Origin: Onchocerca lupi | Lineage: Eukaryota > Nematoda > Chromadorea > Rhabditida > Onchocercidae | Direction of reading: 5' to 3' | Length of the DNA: 64,000 bases | Assembly: GCA_028564675.1 (NCBI GenBank) | Contig: JAOVVO010000221.1 | Location: 1-64,000, forward strand | Shown: one piece after another, positions 39,358 through 50,094 of the stretch | Position numbering within the stretch: the stretch's first letter is position 1 | How the letters are laid out: the number at the start of each line of letters is the position of its first letter | Notes under the pieces: model-generated | Databases searched by the model: none | Told to the model about the DNA's origin: nothing | What the model saw: only the letters and a program-made list of their open reading frames with translations | Program-made: the position numbers and the translations under genes

Positions 39358-41302
39358 TTAACAATCAAATTCAATGCCTCAGTTGTGTTGTTTCTCGAAA
39401 TGAGAAATTCAAATTGTAATTTAAGCTTTCCTATTTTAATAAAATCTCTAAGAATCTCTGAATATTTGCAAATTAAATATATCGAAAATCTTTATCTGAA
39501 AGATCAATGATGAGTTTTTGGCAATATTTGTTTCAATCTTCATTATTGGCACTGGAAAGATCGCATTTTTGTACTCTAAATCTTCATGATTAATTTATAT
39601 TTTTGACTTTCTAATTTGGCAAAAATAAGATATATTTTAATTTGATTTTTGCCTACGTCAATTAATAATGATAATTAGTCAGAAAAGTTTTGATGTGTAG
39701 TCGATAATATATGTAATTTTGCTAATCAGTCAATTTTTTTCTTTCTTAAAACTTCAATTTCACTATTTTGCTATTATATGTTATTTCATGTATCTTATTT
39801 ATTCATTGTAATTTGTTTCTTATAGTAGCAGCCAATGAAATATATTTTTTATAAGTATGAAAAGTGAGAAAATATGACGAAAATAAGGAATTAAGCTCGA
39901 AAAAAAAAATCAATTTAAGACAAGAAAGGGAAAAATCTTAATAATTGATTGCTTTCCAAATATGGCGTTAAAAACGAATTTTAAAATTAAATAGCGAAAA
40001 GATACTATATCATATTTAAGTATTAAATTTATATTCATCAAAAGAGAATAGCGATTTGGCTATTAAATTATTCATCGCCATCTTATTCATTATCCTTCCT
40101 ACATTACAATATTAAATGAAAAAAAGGGGAAATTCTGACCTCTAATTAATGATCCATCGATTTTGCATTTGATGTTTTACTGTATTTTCTTTTTTTGCAT
40201 TGCCAATTTCATCATTAATTGTTGAACCATTCGTATGCTGCATGCCAATTTGAAAATTCTCAGCATATATTTGTACAACTCTTTTAAACTAGCTAAACGA
40301 TTTGTACTACTGAATAAATATTTCTTTCAAGCCCAATAAATTCTCTTGTCTCATTTACATGGTATTTTCATTACAAAAATAAGCTCTCCAAATAATAGAA
40401 TACAAGTATAATCGTGATACTATCAAGCAAAAACCGCTTCGAATATTTTTATAATATTTGAAATCATAACAGAATTGAACCCATTTCGATTGATTACAAT
40501 CATTTCCAATTCCAAAAATGAGCGAGCCGCAGTATTGATAAAATAAACAGAATATATTTAAAAATGCTGATCTAGAATAAAACCGGATGAATCCATTGAA
40601 ATACTTCAGTAACTGCAGAAAAGAAAAAAACCTTTTTCATTGGCCACAGAAAGTAATGGTTAAATTATAGTTATCAGATCATTCACTGACGTTAATTTCG
40701 AGTAAAACAAGTAAACTTAGATGACAATGATGTTTCAATTAAAGTACAGTAGAAGTGGTGAAATATGAACTATTTATTTCGAGTGAAAAAGATGAAACTA
40801 AAGGTGCGAATTTTATTTTTTTGCGAGTAATAATTTTTCCTTTTCTTTTTACTAAATAACCAAGGATTTCTGGAACGCTTCCTCTATCTTCAACAGTTTT
40901 ATTGATATTTTTCTAAAAAAAAATTCTAGAAATTACTTGTATTTGTCATATGTAAAGGTTGAAATTTTGCGATAATAAAAATAGCAAAGTCTTCACAAAA
41001 TCGATTATGAAGTAATTATTTCGACATCTGGACTAGGAACTCGTTTATAATTTTCGTTGTCTAAAGCTTCTTCATCGAACTATGTCATTAGAATGATTGT
41101 CACAACGACTTCTTGAAAGTTTTACATGAAGGAATATATTTTTCCTTTTCAATCGATTTTTTCTAGCTAGTGAACAAGATTCTGGAAAAAGTTGGGTTTA
41201 TTCATGTGTTTTATCTTAAAATGTGATGATTTCTTGCAAAAATTGGAACTTCGATTCGTACTGAACACAATAATGAACTGAAGGTTGACAAATTTGTGAT
41301 AG
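39358..41302. other. intergenic, nothing recognised
   Basis: AT-rich DNA downstream of the HtrL-family gene. A few open frames of 60-90 codons are present but none has splice signals, recognisable motifs or a composition unlike the background. Confidence 0.55.
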
Positions 41303-41557
41303 TAAAGGACACTGATGCCGCTACAATAAATGATTAGTTTGATTTGCATTTCGCTTAAATCTGGATGAAATATGAGAAATTCCTCAGCTTTCAAATATGA
41401 AGAAATCAAAGCGACTGTGTATTCATGAATAAAACTTGATATCATTTTAAAAATATTTATTGGAATATTTGAAAGCTGAGGAACTTCTCATATTTTATCC
41501 AGATTTAAGCGAAATGCAAACCAAACTATTATTGTAATGGCACCAGCATCCTTTTTT
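41303..41557. repeat. inverted repeat, ~95-bp arms
   Basis: The left arm (about 41303-41397) contains gcatttcgcttaaatctgga and tcctcagctttcaaata. The right arm (about 41463-41557) is its diverged reverse complement. About 65 bases separate the arms, so a transcript would fold into a long hairpin. The arms also match at tgatgccgctacaataa versus its counterpart in the right arm. It could be a small MITE or a hairpin from a local inverted duplication. The minus-strand frame at 41167-41445 overlaps it and is not called. Confidence 0.85.
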
Positions 41558-41925
41558 ACCAACTAAAGTTCGGCATAATGATAGCCAACTAAAATTCGAT
41601 TAAAAATTAACCACTGGAATTTTAAAATTCAACGGGTTAAAATTCGGAAAAAATTATTTCTTAGTCCTTAATTATACTATTGGGAATTTTCGTCGATCTT
41701 AAAAAATCAAGTGGAATAAGTGAAATAAAATAAATAAAACAAAATCACAAATTAAAGAAAAAGAATCATTCATCGGTACATCGCATCGTCAATTCTTTCG
41801 TATTCTTCAGAGAAGTCGTTCACTTCTTTTACACCGACGCCATAGTCCTTTGCGATATGATCTTTTCTTTTTGGCTGTTCTTTGAACCATTCTCTCCAGT
41901 TCAAGAACTTGGAATTGTTTTAAAA

Positions 41926-42272
41926 AAATTTCCTCTTAAAATCTTAAAATCTAAATGCCTATCGCTGTAAGAAGTCGATAATAATAAGTAAAGATCTAAG
42001 ATGAAATTACTATTTTGAGCGCATCTTAGGGCGAGCAAATCAATATATAAGGAAAGAAAAGAATATTCTGGAATAAATAATATCTACTTATCTTGGAATA
42101 ATAAAAAACGGAAAACTTGAAAAAAAAATTCAATGAGCAAAGAAGAAAATTACTGTCACATCTGTCTATTCGAATTTTAGTATAATAAATAAATAAGGAA
42201 ACATTACTTATTCGAATTTTATTTAAAATTATTATTGAATGTGATTAATCGAAAATTTTATCATTTCAAGAA
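41926..42272 (+). mobile_element. truncated relative of the 57-kb MITE
   Basis: Matches the inside of the element at 57242-57734: aaatctaaatgcctatcgct, gatctaagatgaaattacta, ggaataaataatatcta, gttactgt/attactgtca, and finally gaaaattttatcatttcaag. The copy lacks the clean terminal repeats and stops exactly where the foldback element begins (after 'tttcaagaa'), so the foldback probably inserted into or next to it. The part expected beyond that point is not found on the other side of the foldback. Confidence 0.7.
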
Positions 42273-44058
42273 CCATTTGACACATATATTTTTGGCAATA
42301 ACGCATACAATAACACAATTTGGACCAAAAAAGCATTGAAGTTCAATTGAAAAAACATTAGGTGGCAAAAATTTGATATAAAATAGCTTTTCTTTCGGAC
42401 AAAGTAAAAAGTAAGAATTAAAAAAATTTAATAGTTAATTCGTTAAACGACATTGATACTTAACTAAATATAATTATGTCAAAAAATGATATCATTCTTT
42501 TTTTTAAGAAGCAAATAGCAAAATATAGTCATCCGAAAAATGCCTCAAAAGATCAAAATATCATGCAACTTTTCTTCTCTGCAGCTTTCTGACTGCAGAG
42601 AAAAAAAGCTGCGTGTGTGTTCTTCTGTTACCAAATTGCACGTAATGCCCGATCCCTTCCATGCTTTTTTGGAATGGCTCGCTCAGATAGGAATAAGACG
42701 ATGCGGACGATGGGCAACGAATAGGACGATGCGTAATTAATAGGATGGTGTGTCCAAAATTTGCCTATACTGTATTTGAACTTTGTTAAAAAAGTTCTTT
42801 CGTGCAAATTTCTAGTTTGATCAAGTGCATGTGTTTTACAAAATTGCACGTAATTTATAACTGCTTCATCGATACCATTTTATCAAATAAGATCTATGAC
42901 AGTTAGTAATATTGTCTAAAGTCATTGCTGGACCTTCTTGATATAGTGAAACGCAATTGCTCTTGGTATAATCGTACTCTGAAATTTTCTGAATTGTTAT
43001 TATGTTTGTAAGTATGAATATAGCAACATCTTTAATTTCTTCAACACTTTACTTACCTATAGAAGATATTCTGGTGTTAAATTCGGATAATATTCGTGGC
43101 TGAAAGAATGATAATATAGACGTATTTTAATTGTCATGCATTTTTACGTACGGTGCGTAGTCACCCTGTTCTGCAAGTTGCTGGGACGGTTCACCAAATT
43201 ATCCTCAAATGCAACGTTATGTGAATAAAAATTCGACAGTGCAAGCATACAGAGGTGATAAACCAGAATGTCCTATCAATTTGTTCAATTGAGTGGATTT
43301 TGCACCTTACAATACTTTCAGGTTATTACTACTTTTTAATGTTTTCTTGGTTTTTAGATCGACACCAAGCACAATTGCGTTTCACTATATTAAGAAGCTC
43401 CAGCAACGACTTTAGACAATATTACTAATTCTCTTCGCTAAAATTTGACCGAACGGCACCGATGAAGCAATTTAAATTACGTGCAACTTTGTAAAACACA
43501 TGCATTTGATCAAACTAGAAATTTGCACGAAAGAACTTTTTTAACAAAGTTCAAATACAGTATAGGCAAATTTTGGACACACCATCCTATTAATTACGCA
43601 TCCTCCTATTCGTTGCCCATCGTCCGCATCGCCTTATTCCTATCTGAGCGAGCCATTCCAAAAAAAGCATGGAAGGGATTGCGCATTACGTGCAATTTGG
43701 TAACAGAAGAACACACACGCAGCTTTTTTTCTCTGCAGTCAGAAAGCTGCAGAGAAGAAAAGTTGCATGATATTTTGATCTTTTGAGCCATTTTTCGGAT
43801 GACTATATTTTGCTATTTGCTTCTTAAAAAAAAGAATGATATCATTTTTTGACATAATTATATTTAGTTAAGTATCAATGTCGTTTAACGAATTAACTAT
43901 TAAATTTTTTTAATTCTCACTTTTTACTTTGTCCGAAAGAAATGCTATTTTATATCAAATTTTTGCCGCCTAATGTTTTTTCAATTGAACTTCAATGCTT
44001 TTTTGGTCCAAATTGTGTTATTGTATGCGTTATTGCCAAAAATATATGCGTCAAATGG
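42273..44058. mobile_element. foldback element with ~700-bp inverted arms
   Basis: The left arm (42273 to about 42975) and right arm (about 43360 to 44058) are long, near-identical reverse complements with a spacer of about 385 bases. The outer ends read ccatttgac(a/g)catatatttttgg. Inside each arm is a perfect 10-bp hairpin, ttctctgcag...ctgcagagaa, and conserved segments such as ttgcacgaaagaactttttt. The arms carry mirrored open frames of 60-100 codons (42540-42740 and 42628-42849; 43481-43786 and 43606-43791) that differ by small indels; I regard them as non-coding. No transposase is visible and I see no obvious target-site duplication. This is the architecture of a non-autonomous foldback or large-TIR DNA element. 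Confidence 0.88.
43152..43293 (+). pseudogene. thrombospondin-type-1-like fragment in foldback core
   Basis: In the spacer of the foldback element one frame reads YGA-stop-SPCSASCWDGSPNY, then PQMQRYVNKNST and DKPECPINLFN before a stop. The SPCS.SC pattern, preceded by a position where the family normally has Trp, is that of a thrombospondin type 1 repeat. Here the Trp codon would have changed TGG to TAG, and the family's Gly after the second Cys is Trp. This could be a captured, decayed exon of an extracellular-matrix gene. The match is short, so it may be coincidence. Confidence 0.4.
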
Positions 44059-44929
44059 CCCTTTTTGCAATTTTTGGTGGTTATTATTTGATTAATTCTT
44101 TTAAAATAATTGGAAAAAATTTTTTTTTCTTTTGATTTTCATTCTCTCTAACTATAAAATTTTTACTTTCGAAAAAATAATATTCAAGAAATTTATCCTA
44201 ATTCTTGTTCATACCTATTTATTCATCTGCTTTTTTTTTTTCATCAATTCTGAATCCCAGAGAAAAGAATGAAAGTTTAAAGTTTTCTGAGCCATTAGTA
44301 ATACTAAATCTTATCATTGGAACATTGTTCACTATGATGTGAAAACGGCTTATTATGTGATTTAAGCGGTTGTTTCCAGTGCCTATATGCACGTGTACAA
44401 AACGTGATCAGTAACAGTTGTCGAGAATTCAGCGACGTTAATTGTGGACTTTTAATTACATTTATATTATTTAAATATTTGATTAATTTTCCGAAAATTT
44501 ATTAAAAATTTCAAAAACTATAAAGTATTTGCAATTCCATGATACCATTTATAATTCTCAGATTACTATATTGAATATATATAAAGCATAAGCAAGAAAT
44601 ATGTGATGAAAATAAAATTATTGAATTTTTCTTCCATTTTTTTTATGATGGAAAATTTATTTGAATTTCCAGAACTTGAAATAATGTTTTTTTTTCTTTC
44701 TTGAAATATAATAAAATTTAGGAATCTTTCGAAAATTTTTACCATCATATCTAAAAAAAATTTCCATATGATAATTAATTTTTGTTATTAAGCTTATAAG
44801 ATTCCCTATTTATTCAAAATTGCTATTACATCATTTCTAGTAGTTTGGAATTAAAAAACTTGTTTCAGATAGCCGAAAGAAACGAAATCATCGACCAATT
44901 AGGAAGTAGCATTACTTAATATCGGTAAA

Positions 44930-45145
44930 ATGGTACGCACGAATAATAATTATTTTGTACATGTTGCTGAATCAATTGAAGGACAGATGAATGCATTTCA
45001 AGCAAGTATGTCATTTCATAATTTTTTTTTTTCGGTGTTTTATAACTAATAAATTAAATTGCAATCATTTCAATTGCATAACATTGCAAACGATATTATA
45101 AATAAATAAATGAATTCTAAACCAGCGATTGACACAGCAAATTAA
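44930..45145 (+). CDS. possible 31-residue micro-gene
   Basis: An acceptor TTGTTTCAG at 44868 is followed by a short leader and an ATG at 44930. The frame reads MVRTNNNYFVHVAESIEGQM and continues NAFQA to a good donor at 45006 (A/gtatgt). The next acceptor, ACCAG at 45125, would add TIDTAN and a stop, for 31 residues. A longer frame in the second segment (LTQQIKNLLDKKLNLFI and onward to 45350) is in another phase and cannot be joined as I read it. I recognise no family; this is a weak call based only on splice-like signals. Confidence 0.22.
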
Positions 45146-47710
45146 AAATTTACTTGATAAAAAACTAAATTTATTTATATATCACATAACAAATAAACTT
45201 GATTTATTGATTCATGACGGATTAAATTTGTTTGATTTTTTGTTCTTTTATTGCATCATTATTTCTATTACGGAAAATGTCGCAATTAATGAAGAAGCAA
45301 AAATTGAATCGACAGTTGATAGTTTTTCGAAGAATGTTATTAACAATTAAGGAAAGGTTTTGTCCTGTCAAATGCATCTATTCATTATACTTATGTCATT
45401 ATTTTTAAAAATGAAAAATTTTTAAAGAATACTTTTTAACAGGCTCATTGATTCTACTCAAATTCGACAGTGTGCATATATTCAAATAGATTGGATATTA
45501 AAGTAAATTTTGAATTAATTTTAAGTTAATTAGATCAAAAAATTTGTCCTTAATTTAAATTTCATAATTAATTTAGTCTTAAAAGTTTTTAATAGAGCTT
45601 GTTTTGAAATTAATAGAGTTAAAGAAGCATAATCGAAATTTTTTACTTTTCTTTTTTTCAAATGTATTGTTATCTGATGTAGTATCCAGTTAAAAAGGTA
45701 ATTATAAATGTAAACTAAGAATGGCGTGATGGTCAATATTGTAAATATACCTGTCAATCAAGCAGTGGATCAATATGTAAAAAGTAACAGTGTGCAACTT
45801 TTCCTAATCATAGTGTGATAATTTTTGAGAATTATTTTGTTTGTGAAGTTTTTATGTTTTGTTTTTCTGCTCGCCAGTTTAATTAATCGTAATTTGTTTT
45901 GCTTTTGTTCTTATATTCTCACTGTTTTTTTTTTTTTATTTATTTATTTTTTTTTTTTTTGATCTTATATTTTCGTTGACATTTTTTTTTACTGATGGAA
46001 AATCAAAAATTATTCAGATAGTCATTTTACGAAGGAGATATCGGAAAAGTCGAAGTATTTTCTAGAATAGTATGACGAAATAATCAAAGAATCATAAAAA
46101 TATCTTGATATAATCATTCTTTGATCTTTTGCTATGTTAAAATGTTTAAATTGTATTGTGCTATGGTGACATGTAGCAAACAAATTTCTATTATATGAAG
46201 AGTTAGGATCAATCAGAAGGGTCAGAACAAATAGAAATTTCAAAAACGAAAATCATTGCAAGCGGTACGATCAAAACGGATAAAACTCACATCAAATACC
46301 AGGCATCAGGTCAAAAACAAATCTTAGTAAAATCGAATAGAAAGCTAAAAAAAGATTCAGTCCTTTGATTGAACTATGAGAAAAAGAGCAATTTAGGGAA
46401 TGACTTAGTAATATTTCCGGATGTTATTCTTCCCTCAATTAATAAAATTTTTATCAGAACTATTTGTTGCCAACCATCTCATTGATCGTTACCAGAAACC
46501 GATTTCATTGATCTTTAAAGTAAGCTTGGCAAAAATTTTCGTTTGACTTCGAGATTCTAGTGATAGCAATAATGCGCCTTTTTCAAGAAATAAAGCCTTC
46601 AATGGATAAACCAATTGTTGAAGCCACCATTAGGAAAATAAGTTTTCCGTGGTACAAAATATAACGTCTCCGGACTCATTTTCCAATGTCTTTCTATTGA
46701 AAACTTAGCACTCCGAAATTCTATTCAGTAATCCTTTTTTTTTTTTTTTTTTATTCATAATAGTCTGCAAATTAACCATATTTTTGACATAAAATAACGA
46801 TATTTTTAATTTTTTCCGACGATGAAAGAACAAAATACATAAAAATGAACATTTGAAGATCCTAAAAAACTTGAAAAAAATGAGTACTTTGATATTATAG
46901 CAGATTGCTAAAATTATTGCAGAAAGAAAAGTTTACTTTTTTTTTTTAAAAGTGTGGATCTATCAATCATAATAAGACCAAGGGAACGAGTATGGATAAA
47001 CGGAATACTAATCGCCGTCAATAAATTTCATTCAATCAATCGCATGTCACCTGCACAAGACATTCCGTCGATTTCCTTGCGTATCATAAAAGAAAATACA
47101 TAATTGAACCTGAAATATTCGTTGGAATTATAACTCGTTCTAAATAAAAAAATTAAATGATCTGAATGATTGCATTTCTCCATCGATTACACATTGCATC
47201 AGACAACTTAGTAATATTTTCACATAATTCCATTCGAGATTAACTCCTTCTACAGCCAAAGAATGAGAATGATGAGCCTCATCTCTAAAAATTTCCAAAT
47301 CTTTTCATGCTTTAATTTAATCATGAATCATAAAACTCAAAAGATAATAGTTAATTATTAACATATGAGAATGAATTAGTAGTGTATTTTCATCTTATCA
47401 TTATTAACTCTTTTGATATAAAATGACTAGCAATCTTTGAGAATTTCAAGAATTTAAAAAAAAAAATAAAATAGCAACTGGAAGTAATTGAGTTGATTAA
47501 TGAAATTAGATCATTTTGAATGCGTGCTTAACTATTTTTAAAGCATTAATTTTGAAATGCCTTTCTAACTGGTATTTATAATTATTTACCAAAACTTGGA
47601 TTATTCATCAACAGCTAGTGTTTATCGTATTAGTAAGCTTTAAATTTTTTCGATTTTCAATAATTAATAAAATTCAAATGATTCAGTGTTATTGAATGAC
47701 TTAATCTATC

Positions 47711-47947
47711 TCAATATGTCCAAAGAACAGATCAGTTTTAGGGAATCTCTATAACGTTCAGAAAGAAATTAAGGAAAGAAATCCCATCAAAATTGAGCCT
47801 AAAGAAGATCTTATTCATTTTATAACAGTGACCATTGAAATAACGAGTATCAAGCTTATTCATCGCGAAGCAATGGATAAAGCATTTGAGAGAAATCTGC
47901 CGCATAGAAATTTATTATTTTTGCAATTCCAATATGAAACAAATTAG
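47711..47947 (+). pseudogene. orphan coding-like frame, possible gag remnant
   Basis: A frame of 78 codons without an initial ATG encodes a mixed, charged and helical sequence: NLYNVQKEIKERNPIKIEPK, then EDLIHFITVTIEITSIKLIH and REAMDKAFERNLPHRNLL. The composition is far less AT-driven than chance frames nearby. Its position about 0.5 kb ahead of LTR-like copy B suggests an old retroelement polyprotein piece. I cannot name the family. Confidence 0.35.
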
Positions 47948-48460
47948 CCGCAAATTGCTTTGTTATAGTAATGTAAAAGCAAATGATTAACAATGCAAAT
48001 ATACCTAGTCTGTGAATAATGATAATTCCTTATTATGATTCGAAGGATTCTGATAAAATTTTTGCACATTATTGACACCATTTCTTGCAAGGAAACAATG
48101 GCTACTATTGATTACTGATTCTACTTTGTTAGTTCTAATAATTACTTTTTCATGATATTTTTTTATTTCAGCGCATAGCGCTAAAATCTAGTCTTTATCA
48201 TGCAGCCACTCGGTTGAAATATAGTTTTCTAACTCTCAGTGCTGGGAACAAGGAACTACTTAGGACACCATATAAATGACATTGAATCTTAGCATCATCA
48301 TATGCGGCTACTTTCATTATGCCAGTCGTAAAAAGTGATAGTGCTTGGGCTACAATCTACTGGCAAACCCAAATTACAGTATCCCTACAATTTCAAATTT
48401 TTACTTTCCGGAGAAAGATTATTAAATAAGGAGCTTAAAACCAAAAAGTACAAAGATAGC

Positions 48461-48920
48461 TTCAAAAGGATCAAAAGGACAAACATATTTGCCGCCAAAA
48501 CGATAAATATGTTTACGCCAAAACGCTCCGATTAATAGATAAACAAAGCGAATATTTCAAATCAGAGTGTAGACACACAGACCATTATATCTGCAAGATC
48601 AGAGATTGCAATAATGAGGCAACACTTTAGTGATCAGAAGAGAAGGAGGAGCCCCGGAAGGATTTAAAAGGTTCGGATTTTGGAGCAGAATCAGTTTCCT
48701 CTGGCAGTTTTCGATAAGGCTTTAAGTTTGGAATTTACTACAGCGACTACAGCAACAGATTCGACACGAATCCACACAGCAAGCGACAATCAAGGAACAG
48801 TACTTTTTTTTACAAGTGATAAAGAAAAGAATATACAATCATAAATTTACTTGGATATTCTTAGATAATTGTTGGTTCGTAATTGTTCCATCTATTAATA
48901 AATTTTTTCTTCAAACAGAA
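48461..48920 (+). mobile_element. LTR-like element copy B
   Basis: Starts tttcaaaaggatcaaaagga, has the gccgccaaaacg motif, then ataatgaggcaacacttta, a TATA-like ggatttaaaagg at about 48659, acttggatattctt, and a polyadenylation-like taataaattttttc near the end. It has an insertion of about 70 bases (around 48555-48625) relative to copies A and C that removes the CCAAT box. The divergence from copy C is substantial, so the two are unlikely to be the paired LTRs of a recent insertion. Confidence 0.65.
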
Positions 48921-49422
48921 AACAGGAATCTTCGTTTTCATTAAAATTACTTTTTCGACAAAAATGATGCGTGCCTAAATTGTCTACAAAGCAGCCATAT
49001 AGCAGAAATTGGAAGAAGAAATTGTATTAATAGATGAACAAAAAATCCTCAAGGTCTGTGAAAATTGGTAAGGATAAAGGAACTCAAAAAGGTAAAGACA
49101 GGGTAGCACGAACTGCATTAATGGAGATGCTCAACGAAAAATTCCTAATGAGATCAATGAACTCGAAATTGGCGACACAATGAACAGAGATCGCGAATGA
49201 CCCGGAGAAGCAAGAAAGAGTACACGAAAGAACGAAGGAAATGACTATGGATCCAGATGAAAATATAAATATCAAGAAAAAGGAGTGCCATCAAATACGA
49301 TGTGCAGCTAAAGAGACCCAACCTGAAGAAATTGAGTTTTTTCGGTCAAGAATGTCAGCGAAAGCCGAAATATGTCAAAGAGTGCCACAATAATTATTGT
49401 AAACAAGGGAAACTAAAGGTCA
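48921..49422 (+). pseudogene. decayed retroelement internal region
   Basis: Lies between LTR-like copies B and C. Frames with stops encode lysine-rich, charged sequence: SVKIGKDKGTQKGKDRVART and ALMEMLNEKFLMRSMNSKL before a stop, and later in another frame KKLSFFGQECQRKPKYVKEC then HNNYCKQGK. The spaced Cys and His could be a broken zinc-knuckle-like gag end, but the spacing is not canonical. If B and C are one element, it is a short, non-autonomous one of about 1.35 kb. Confidence 0.4.
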
Positions 49423-49810
49423 AGTGGCACGACATAGTTTCAAAAGGATGATAAAACAAATTTACCGCCAAAACGCCCCTATTTACAGATAAATAAAATG
49501 AGGACAACCAATCATGAGGCAACACTTAGTAGATCAGGTAAGGAGGAGAGCCTCGAAAGGATTTAAAAGTTATTTTGGAGTTGAAGTCGCTTCTTATACC
49601 GACCTAGCAATAGCAACAATTCGAAGTTCAAAGCGAGAAAGCAGTAGCAATAATCAAACAATTCAGTTTAGCAATATTCTACTCTACGAATGACAAAGGA
49701 AAAAATAATCAGTAATCAATTTGCTTGGATATTCTCTGTAACTGTTTTTTTTTTCTTTTTTTTTTTTTTTATGAAAAATCACTCTTCCAACAATCAATAA
49801 AATTTTTTTC
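49423..49810 (+). mobile_element. LTR-like element copy C
   Basis: Best-preserved promoter region of the three copies. It starts tggcacgacatagtttcaaa, then accgccaaaacg, a CCAAT box in gacaaccaatcatgaggcaa, a TATA-like ggatttaaaag at about 49558, then cttggatattctctg and an AATAAA at about 49797, with a poly(T) run between 49746 and 49770. The upstream 45 bases also match the flank of copy A, so the true 5' edge may lie near 49380. Confidence 0.65.
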
Positions 49811-50094
49811 AATATTTTAACTAATATACTTAAAGTAACAGTTTTTGATACTTTGAACTTTGATTCATTTCTGATTAAACTTTTTCTTCATTTCTTTCTT
49901 TACTTGACCTGATTAATATTATACCCGGTTTTTATTTGATAATAATCATTTTGAGAACGATTTATTTTCATGAAGACAAAAAAGGAACTGAAAAAAATTA
50001 GCATTTATCGGATAATTTCTATTAAAAGACAATATAACCTTAGATTAGATCGCTGTTATTGAAGTTTTTCTGTTTTTGTTAATATTTGAGGCCA

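Larger units (their letters stand above)
44059..50094. other. repeat-rich intergenic region
   Basis: No recognised gene. The stretch contains a possible very small gene at 44930-45145, poly(T) runs near 45926-45960 and 46738-46752, an orphan coding-like frame at 47711-47947 and two LTR-like copies at 48461-48920 and 49423-49810. Nothing definite is seen at 45360-47700. Confidence 0.5.

Noticed and set aside
42540..43791. Mirrored open frames of 60-101 codons in the foldback arms
   Set aside because: They occur on both strands at the same place, differ by indels between arms, and match no family; they are explained by the inverted repeat.
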